Under the pieces are notes generated by a model, which saw only the letters and a program-made list of their open reading frames with translations, ran no database searches and was not told the origin of the DNA. Made by a program: the position numbers and the translations under genes. From Tricholoma matsutake (Eukaryota; Basidiomycota; Agaricomycetes; Agaricales; Tricholomataceae): DNA of 64,000 nucleotides. Shown in pieces: positions 55,970-64,000 of the stretch. The stretch lies in assembly GCA_026075535.2 (NCBI GenBank), contig AP026544.2:2852001-2916000 (forward strand), given 5' to 3'. Positions within the stretch are counted from its first letter, which is position 1. Each line of letters starts with the position of its first letter.

Positions 55970-58900
55970 TTGAATTGGAGTTGTCCCTATAAGATTTCGT
56001 GCAAGTATATGTTCCTCATGATATGTGATGTTCACCTTTGGAAGAGAGCAGTCACCCTGTTTTGTTCACATAGCTGATTAGCACTTTTACCCCTTTTTCT
56101 GTGCTCAGTAGTGCTGGTAGGTCCCTGGAGTCCCTTCTCATTTGGCAATCTAGCTCATGCTGCTCCCTATTGTAGGCCTTGCATTCGAAAAGGAAGTGTA
56201 TAATGGTCTCCTTAGCTGGTGGTCCTTGCCCTTGGCATGCTGCACAGTCGCTCAATTCTATTTTCTTGATGTGATGCAGGTAAAAGTTCAGTGGTATGTG
56301 TCCTGTGCATATCTGCATCAGTAGACTGGCCTGTTGTCTCTTAAGACTTGACTGTATTATAGTGTAGAAGCTGTATGAGAATTTTGGGTCTAGTCAACTT
56401 AGCTTTGGTTGACGTGGGGATGCTAGCCACATCTCTTTCCCTCTGTCTTTCAGTTTGTGGTACCTTTGCTTTACTGCTGCTACACTTCTTGGCAGCGTTC
56501 CTCGTAAGATGGGTGGAAGCATGTGCTGGGGGCTAGAGTTGCCTTGGGCTGCTCTTTTTGCTTCCTTGTCCACTTTTTTGTTGCCTTGCACCCCGCTATG
56601 CCCTGATATCCAAGCCAGGTGAAAGTGCTTTGTGTTAGGGTTTACATTGGTCATGTTGACACTATCTGCGGTTCTTGATCAGATATTGGGCAGTGGTAGC
56701 TTTGTGCATCTTGATCCTTTTGATGAGGGCTTGGCTGTCTGTTAGTATGGATATCAGGAGTCAGCCTGCTATATGCTCTGATCTGATCATCCAGATACCT
56801 AGTAGTGCCCCTACTACCTCTGCTTTGAAGGATGTGTACTCATTTGCACTTTCTAGGTGATATCTCAGCCCTTTGGACAGTGTGTGCCTTCCCCTCCTAT
56901 ACATTACCACTGCCACTCCTATACGGCCATCTATACCTGATCCATCCATGAAGACTTTGATTTCTGGTGCGCTGATGGCTTCATTGTGAATAGAGGTGTC
57001 TCGATCCTCAGCTATCTCTGTGGTGAAAGCTGTGTGGGTATATGTGGGAGAGCGTGGATTGGGCATTATGTTGTCTATTCTATCTGGGTGTATCTCTGGA
57101 AAGTGGTCCATCAGCTTGTGTAGAGGTGTGCAATGTTTCCTTGTGTGGATAGTGCAGTATTCGCATACTATGTGGTGTAGCGGGTGTGTCTCTGGTAGTG
57201 TGCATATTCACACTATAGATCTGTGACAGGCCTTTAGCATGATTAGCTCTAGTGGAAGGATGCCTGCATGTAAGTCCAGCGTGTCAGTTGGGGTGGTACA
57301 GAGTGCCCCATTTATTGCCAGGGTGGCTATTTGCTGTACTTTGGTTAGTTGATGTAGGACCCTTGTTGATCTTGTCCTTTGCTTTGCTCCTGGGATTATC
57401 CTTGGGGGTTATACCATATCTCAGCCCCATATGTCATCTTTGGTATGGCCACCAACATGTAGAGCTGGTGCATTAGTTTTGGCAAGAGTCCTACCTCTGT
57501 CTTTGCGAGGCATCAGCATTGCATTACCCACTTCATAGTGCTGTCTATGGCCCTATCTTCATGTTTCCTCCATGTTAGCTTGTCATCAATGACTATGCCA
57601 AGGTACTTGTAGCTGTCAACCACTTTGACTTTCCTACCTTGAAGTGTTAGCCTTGGTTTGTGTAGTGGGCACATACTTCTGGTCGGTGACTTGGTCTTCC
57701 TGTGTCCTAGATGCATTACCGCTAGTTTGCTGATTTCAAACCTAGAGTTGTGGTCAGCTGACCACTTGAGCGCTCTGTCTTCCTTTTCCATGTGTTCTTG
57801 GATGCTCTGGGTGGTTTCTTCAAAATCTTTTCCAACAGCCATGACCATCCTATCATCGACATAGCCTAGTGCTTGCAGAGTGTCATTTAGTTCCAGCAGA
57901 TCTGCATTATAGAAGTTAAAGGCCGGTAGTGATGCCGGGTCTCCTTGCCCTACTCCATTGTTGATGGGGATCCATTCCAACATGTAGTCATCAAATTTCA
58001 GTCACGTAGACCGACCCCTTAGTAGTCGCTCTATGAATTTTACTATTGTTTTGGGGACTTGTATCTTCTTCAAGTTGTGTAGTAGTTGTTCCATTACCAC
58101 ATTGGGAAATGCCCCTTCAATGTCCAGGAAGAGGATCGATACTACTTTCCCTTTTCTCCATGCCTTCTTGACCCAGTGTATAAGCAAATGTACTGCATCA
58201 GTCATGCTTCTGCAGGGTCTTCCTCTGAAGTGTGTATCTGGCAATAGTTGGTGATGCTCTGTTACTGAGATAAGATTTTCAGAAATCACCAATGTGAATA
58301 CCTTGGCCATAGTGCACAGTAGGGCAATGGGGCAGTATGCTTTGGGTAGTTCATAGCTTGGCTTTCCTGGTTTCCTTAGTATGCATGTCATGGATTCCTG
58401 CCATCCATGATAGTAGACTCTGTGGCTCAGTATCACCCTGTATATAGGTAGTAAGTATGGGACTATGAGATTGGCTGTTTTCTGTAGAATAATGTTTGCT
58501 ATGTTGTCTGGTCCCAGTGCTTTGTATGGGGATAGCTTCACTATGCACATGTGAATCTATTCCTCTGTAATTGTTGGTGGTAATGGAATCAGGTCTGGGT
58601 AGTTGTAATCCTGTGGTACCATTGATCCCATTGGCTTTGGTGGGAAGAAGGCCTCTGCAAGAGCCTTGGCTTTGCCCTTGTTTGTGTTTACCTCTCTTAG
58701 TAGTCCATCACCTCTCTTTACCTTTAGTGAGGGTATTCTTGTCTGTCCTCTGTCACCTATTGGGTTAGAGATGGATTTATTTGCCGTCCACATGTCTGAG
58801 CTGTCCGTGTTTTCCAGATAATCGTTCCAGTGGTCCGTCTTGGCTTTGATGATGTCCTCTGCATATCTTTGGCGGGCCTGTCAAAGGTCTTGGTGGCTTG

Positions 58901-59960
58901 GGTGTTCGTCCACTGCTCGATTTTTATATGATTCAGTGCATAACCTATTGACTGCCTTTTTCATTTTCCTCAGGTCTTTTGTCCACCACCTCTTAGATAG
59001 GGGGCATGGAAAGTTTATGGGGACCTTGTTTTCAATCGTATTCTGAATTGCTGCCATGAGCTGTTCTATTTCCCTGCTCAGGTCTTTGTCAGTTCTGATC
59101 TCAGATGGTATTGGAATTACCGCCAGCTCATTTCCCAGGTGAGCATTGAATTCCTCCCAGTCCATTTCCCTGAAGTTTAGGGATAACTTTGCTGGTGCCC
59201 TTTCCTGTGTTAGTTCCAGTATTGTTGCTATCAGGTAGTGATCAGTTTTGCCTGGTTGCCTGGTTGGCATGGTGTCACATTTCACCACATGGTTCATGAG
59301 ACTACTATTACAGAACACATTGTCGGGCCTAGAGTAGCGTTTCAAGACCATGTGCTTGAGTGTTGGTATGCCCTTTGGTAGTGTCATGTGCATGTCATAT
59401 TCTGCTACTAGGTCTATCAGTTCTCCTGCATCTTCAAGGGCTTTGGAAGTGAATAGGTGTGTGTCTTCATCCCTATCCCACATTGAGTGATGTCGATTGA
59501 AGTCCCCTCCCCACAGTACATGAAAGTTTTGGGGCCCTTGGTGGCTACGTGCATGTATCTCTTTAGCGCTGCCAGTGAGTGTGAGTTCTCGCATGCATTG
59601 TATATACTGAATACTTGTAGTCTGCCATGTGCACCTGTTAGTTCAATTGCTGCTATGTTGTTCATGTCTGGTATGTCTAATATTTTCCAATCATTTGTGG
59701 ATAGAGCCAAATTTACCCAAATCATGGATCACACTGGTGTGTCCAGAGTTCCCCTCAAGGTGGGAGTTACTGATGTGAAGCGGTTTGGTGTTCTGATGCT
59801 GCTAAAAAAGGTGATGTATGGTTCCTGTATTAGTATGATGTCCCAGTGTGCTGCTAGTGAGTCGTTTATGAGCTCCAGGTGCGCAGTGAGTGATTTATTT
59901 GTAGGACTCTTAACTTTGTTTCTTCACTCATCTTGCTATTCATAGTTTGCATTAGGTTCT
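55970..59960 (-). pseudogene. LINE-I ORF2: endonuclease, RT, RNase H, Cys/His tail
   Basis: APE-type endonuclease begins NKSLTAHLELINDSLAAHWD and ILIQEP (about 59905-59815) and has GGDFNRHHSMWDRDEDTHLF (about 59515-59460). RT: LGPDNIANIILQK (about 58510), SVTEHHQLLPDTHFRGRPCR (about 58260-58210), ILFLDIEGAFPNVV (about 58130), NGVGQGDPASLPAF (about 57950) and active site YVDD (57852-57863, intact). RNase H: VFMDGSGIDGRIGVAVVMY (about 56955-56900) and WISGHSGVQGNKKVDKEAK (about 56605-56550). The tail has CAACQGQGPP ... HFLFEC (about 56240-56180). There are at least five frame breaks. Confidence 0.88.
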
Positions 59961-59989
59961 TGCCTGTCCCAGGATTGGCATTCAAGTCC

Positions 59990-60760
59990 CTATTTGTTTG
60001 GAGCTGCATGTCTAGGTTGGAAATTCAGTTGGGTTTGCTGCATTGTTCCTCTCCTGTTTGTTCGCATGAAGTCTGTCAGTCCTGTGGTGATTGCCAACCT
60101 TTGGTTACTTGGTGGGGCTGCTTCCCATGTCCAGGTCTCCGTGGAAGGGTAAAATGGGAGCAGATTCTCTGGGTTCCTCTCGTTGTGTTCAGTGCATTTT
60201 CTGAGGAAAGTGGGGCATGTCCGATCGTTACTTGCATGTCCACATATTCCACATGGGGTACATAGAAGGGTCAATGCACTGCAGTTGCTGGTCCTGTGGT
60301 TTTCTCCACACCTAGCACAGATGTCTCTGCTGATAATGCACTTGTGCACTACATGGTTATATCCCTGGCACTTGAGGCATCTGATCAGTTCTCTTTTGTA
60401 TTTGGTTACTAATACCTTTTTGTTGCAAATGACTAGCCCATCAAGTATGGCTTTATTTGCGCTATCTGGGTCTGTGAACATGATGATCATATGGCCTACC
60501 AATTGGTTTAGGTTTCGCCATCCAGGGGCCTTAGCCCACCTGCATTTACTGATTGAGTCCTTGGATAAGCTGTTTGTCTCCATTACCTCCTCTATGTGTG
60601 ATTTCTCTGTTACATCAGAAGTCAGTGGGACAAAATATGCCATGATGTTGAAGTTGCGAGCTTCTGGTAATATGGAGGTACCCAACTCGCATTCCATGTG
60701 CAGGATGTTCGCCTCACTGCGGAGCCATGCTGCGGATTTGTTGTCTCCAGCCTCTACCGC
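59990..60760 (-). pseudogene. LINE-I ORF1 with three Cys/His knuckles
   Basis: The frame 60697-59990 (235 codons) continues upstream without a clear start. After an RRM-like stretch (LVGHMIIMFTDPDSANKAIL) come CLKCQGYNHVVHKC, CARCGENHRTSNC and CGICGHASNDRTC (about 60385-60190), the triple knuckle usual for ORF1 of such LINEs, which binds the element RNA. The end overlaps the start region of ORF2. Confidence 0.85.
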
Positions 60761-60780
60761 CCGTGGATAGCGAAGCTAGT

Positions 60781-61084
60781 CACGAGATCATGAGGTGGCG
60801 CAAAGGCCTACGAAAATGCTCCTTCGGAACCCGCTTTTACGACGAGTTGTTGACCTAATGCCGTACCTCGGCAAGCAGAGTCTGAGATTTATATAATCAG
60901 ACTGAAACATGAGTAGAATATGATATACGTCGCAAAATATAAGTCTTGCTTGCCCGCACATTCCACTGCGTGAACACACTGCTTAAGAATTTGTATTCAA
61001 CTCGCGCATTACCGCCTACTCGACGCATCACGCGAACAACCGCGTGCTATTCTTAGCACATTCTCAACAAAAGGATCATGTCAC
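60781..61084. other. Intergenic, CG-richer sequence
   Basis: No ORF or repeat recognised. CG dinucleotides are clearly more common here than in the transposon block to the left. Confidence 0.5.
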
Positions 61085-62711
61085 TTATGCGAAAAGGGAT
61101 CCTTGAATGTCGTTGGGGCGGATTCCGAATCCTGGAGTTCCTTGAGACGTGAAGAAAGCGAAAAGAGAAAACTGACGAACCCCTAATGTGACCATTTCCG
61201 TGTCCATAGTCGATCGAAAGCCCAATGCATCTGTCTCTCGGGTTTGTACCATCGAGACATGAATGGCATGCAAATCTTGCTTTGGTGAAGGGTCAGTCCA
61301 GAGGGTGGAGTGCGCAATATTTCTGTTGATGAAGGCACGTGCATTCAACGTCGCCAACAATGTATTGGAGTATCTATAATATGAAAGGTATCGTCGTAAG
61401 CGGTTTCGAGGAAGAAAACTAGTCCCCTACAGTTTAGCCAGGAATAGAAATCTAAGTTGCCTTATGAGTTGAGCGGTCCTTAAGAATAGAAGGAACGCAC
61501 GGTAAAAAGTGCATGTTGGTGCCCGGGAAAACAAAAAATAAAATAAGATCCAACAATGCTGCAATAGTTGTAGCCATCGCAGTCTCAATGGTCAGCGTCA
61601 TCAACTTCTGAACGGTCGAAGCAGTCCGTGTTATACTCGCTTTAACCATCGCTTGGAAGAGCTGGTAAGAATTCGAGTCAAAACAAAGTGCACAGCAAAT
61701 TAGGGAAGGCGACTTACAATGAAGATCATACTACTTGTTATCATAACATCGGCGATAACGCTGCCACCGAGCCATACCTTGCAGAGGGGTCAACAAAATG
61801 GAGAAATAGTTGCATTTCAAATACATACAGCGAGGTATGGCTTAAGAGTTCCCAGGGTGAGCATCCCGAGAACGCGGCCCTGCGATGACAAACATTTCAT
61901 CGACCGAAAAGAATTACGATGCCTACTTACATGGATGCCACAGTAGCCTGCCATTCCGCATGCAAGAATTGACACCTATTTTTGATATATCATACTATTA
62001 CCTTCAAATGAAACTGAATCGCAGACAGAAGCCAGACGTACAGCAGCAATACCCACAGGAATGACCCTCCACTTCTTTAGCTTCCATATTCTCCAACAGA
62101 AGAAAATATGTACACAGGACGCAACTGGAATCTAGAATTAGCATCTGTACATTGGTACTAGTAGGGAAAAGTGCGACATGCCTAAGGCAGAAAACAAAGG
62201 CATAGGCCAATAAGGCCAATCCAGCGGAGTCAGCGTATCAGGATTACCCCAACCAGAAGCAAGTGTATTCCACGCTGCAACAGTGGAGAGCATCGTTATG
62301 ATTGTGTCGAAAAAAAACAGGACCCGAACTGGTTATAACAGTTACTATTAGCAGGGACCGGATTCTATCCCAAGATTAAAATTACCAAGGATTCTGATCC
62401 AGAGCGGATCTTTCAAAAATCTTTGGTGGTACAGAACTATAACATGGTAAGATGGAGGAAGCTGGAAGATATGAGGAAGGCGCACAAATCTGCACGATAA
62501 GGATACCGTACAGCGCATATCCGATGAAGTTACCCAACAACTTCAAGCAGAAATTCATCGTCACTCACTGGCAGGCGAGTAATTAACAAAATACATACGA
62601 TGGGTCCTGTCCTGAGAAATTTGATCGTCTTGATAAGGTATCATCTCGGCGAGTTTTCACCTACACTCACTGTATGGCCACATTGCTGGGGACGCCTTGA
62701 AGTCGGGGCAT
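61085..62711 (-). CDS. DUF6534-type multi-pass membrane protein, multi-exon
   Basis: Exons read on the minus strand: 62711-62671 (MPRLQGVPSNVAIQ), 62611-62599 (13 nt, TGPI), 62540-62486 (LLGNFIGYALYGILIVQI), 62436-62386 (LYHQRFLKDPLWIRIL), 62328 to about 62184 (VRVLFFFDTIITMLSTVAAW), 62131-62002 (CVHIFFCWRIWKLKKWRVIP), about 61780-61718 (VWLGGSVIADVMITSSMIFI), 61661-61501 (TLTIETAMATTIAALLDLIL) and 61373-61085 (YSNTLLATLNARA). The WLGGS and YSNTLL...NAR blocks, about seven hydrophobic segments and the order match the large DUF6534 family of Agaricomycetes (function unknown, membrane). Most introns are GT-AG and phase-compatible. The junctions at about 62184/62131 and before VWLGG are unclear. 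Apparently intact; the only clear host gene. Confidence 0.82.
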
Positions 62712-63438
62712 GATTGGGAAGCTTTGGAAGGTCGAAACGTAGCTCGCCTTTTCAGTGACGCCGACACTGTCCAAAACTTATCTTCGCCATGAGAAATCGA
62801 TCTCTAGGTGACATTGACAATCGGAAAAAACGCATTTCCCATGGCACCCGGATCATTTAAAAAGCAATTAAAAATATCTCAAACTGGTTACGATTTGGTT
62901 GCGATTCAAGGCGATGATGATAACGTAATGTACATACTCGTGAGCAAGCATGATCTAGTGCTGCCACATGTTGGCATGCATTCGATGCATTGATGACTAC
63001 TTGCTTGCATTGGATTGCGATCATGATGCATCACTATTACTGACCGTGGTTTCTACCCGGGGTATCGCATCAGGATTAATATTAAATCTTAAACGCTGAG
63101 CCTGCGTGTATGACGGATCGTTTGTATACCTTTGCATTGCACGGGGAATGTGCATAAAGAAGAACCTGAATAAGTAGCACGCCTACCAATTTTGTAAAAG
63201 GTTAGTCGGATCCTCTTTAGTTTGGATGGGGCTAGTGTTGCAAAAGACTTTAAGCCCCTTTCTTGGGACTCCGGGAGTTGGGGTTTCTAGTTACATAAAT
63301 TTGATCTACAAGTCAAAAGCAGATACGAAATTGTAGACACCTACGGGGATTCTCCCCGACTCTCTCACCCATCGCAGGAATAGCCAGAAGTGACCTTCCT
63401 ATAGTTGAAACCTGATGGATGTCTGTAATGTGGGTGAC
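62712..63438. other. Intergenic region upstream of the membrane-protein gene
   Basis: Presumably holds its promoter. No strong ORF; a 61-codon frame at 62808-62993 is probably chance. No repeat recognised. Confidence 0.45.
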
Positions 63439-63776
63439 TCACGGGCGAAACGAGCCGAATAGAACCCAAGTTGTTGGGTTATCCAACGAATGAAATGGTA
63501 CTAGTATCGAATGTGACACGATGTGTCTGGTGCGAGCGAGATATTCTTTCGTGAGTACGACAGCAATTGATTGTCGGAAAAATGGGTCAGAGTTAAAATG
63601 GCGAGTTGTTGGATGACGATCGAAGCCATAGTATGATAAAACTTCTTTGGCAGCATGGGTGATGGCGATATATTCGCTATCAGTAGTCGATAGCACTCCA
63701 AGAACGGCTCTATGAATGCACCAGAAATATTGTGTCTACTGCTCTTCAAGCAACGAAAGATAAGTACTCTGAGCAA
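63439..63776 (-). pseudogene. Copia RNase H scrap
   Basis: The frame 63696-63439 begins LSTTDSEYIAITHAAKEVL, the copia RNase H signature. A second frame then gives DNQLLSYSRKNISLAPDTSC, where DNQxAIxLSK...RTxHI is expected. It is frameshifted and has no LTRs. It lies in otherwise unique sequence, so it is an old isolated fragment. Confidence 0.7.
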
Positions 63777-64000
63777 GTCCAGGCTTTATTATATGAAGAA
63801 ACGACTCGGAGACAGTGCAAATGAAAAGTCCCGGCAAATTCCGAGTGCCGCGTAAACGGTCGCCTCTTGTTTCGACGCCGCAGTCAGCTCTAGTCAGCTC
63901 GCCAACTTGAAAGCCTCGATCACTGGCAGGGCCATCACGGTTGCCGCAATTGTCCAATGATTCAAGTGATTCATTGACATGGACGATGATGCAAATTGTC
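63777..64000. other. Unassigned right edge
   Basis: CG-rich sequence with a 73-codon minus-strand frame that resembles nothing I know. Confidence 0.4.

Larger units (their letters stand above)
55537..60780 (-). mobile_element. LINE-I, near full-length non-LTR retrotransposon
   Basis: The minus strand carries ORF1 (CCHC knuckles), ORF2 (endonuclease, RT, RNase H, Cys/His tail), then a 3' UTR of about 500 bp and an A-rich tail (poly-T on the plus strand at 55537-55566). The 3' UTR is also present at 4449-4799. The composition changes sharply at about 60780, taken as the 5' end. It is broken by several stops and shifts. The domain set fits fungal RNase H-bearing LINEs (Tad/I-like); the clade is not verified. 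Confidence 0.88.

Overview
The window looks like a transposon-dense block of a basidiomycete (probably Agaricomycete) genome. Reasons: chromodomain Ty3/gypsy elements, a Ngaro/DIRS-type tyrosine-recombinase retroelement, RNase H-bearing LINEs, short GT-AG introns of about 50-85 nt, and one ordinary multi-exon gene of a membrane-protein family (DUF6534 type) that I know from Agaricomycetes. There is no operon structure, and no tRNA, rRNA or CRISPR was seen. Element names used here are local labels.

Layout. 1-4447: the 5' end of a minus-strand gypsy element (Gyp-A; its LTR carries a 324-bp hAT-like MITE) inserted in a second LTR type (LTR-Y). 4449-4799: a 5'-truncated LINE tail. 4800-16055: a degenerate minus-strand LINE (LINE-H) split by a chromovirus, Gyp-B (6035-13120, exact TSD gtcac). 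16056-17192: a lone LTR-Y. 17392-17879: a second hAT-like MITE. 17888-20133: mostly unassigned sequence with one hypothetical ORF. 20134-37232: a large minus-strand gypsy element, Gyp-C, interrupted inside pol by a second chromovirus, Gyp-D (25959-32981). 37233-40430: two unrecognised genes, the second interrupted by a 1.45-kb hAT-type element. 40600-41470: degenerate tandem repeats holding a solo LTR. 42330-48830: a Ty1/copia remnant interrupted by a gag-only LTR element (42776-47565). 49289-51101: a 1.8-kb hAT-type element with a 159-bp tandem array. 51110-55300: the Ngaro-like element. 55537-60780: LINE-I. 60781-64000: lower-repeat, CG-richer sequence with the DUF6534-type gene (61085-62711) and a copia scrap.

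Three points stand out. (1) Three gypsy elements from two lineages (Gyp-B, -C, -D) each carry an extra gene between pol and the 3' LTR, on the strand opposite to gag-pol. It encodes a coiled-coil/acidic protein with a cysteine cluster. In Gyp-D, removing one 50-nt intron gives exactly the spacing of a fungal Zn2Cys6 cluster. (2) Gyp-B and Gyp-D have an 11-nt primer-binding site, 2 nt inside the 5' LTR, complementary to the predicted 5' end of their own transcript. It covaries between the two, which points to Tf1/sushi-type self-priming. (3) Nearly all lesions, including CGA-to-TGA stops and catalytic Asp-to-Asn changes, fit C-to-T change at CpG, so most of this material is decayed and probably was methylated or mutated by a RIP-like process.

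I had no alignment tool. Element borders with exact target-site duplications are firm; domain borders inside decayed polyproteins are approximate.
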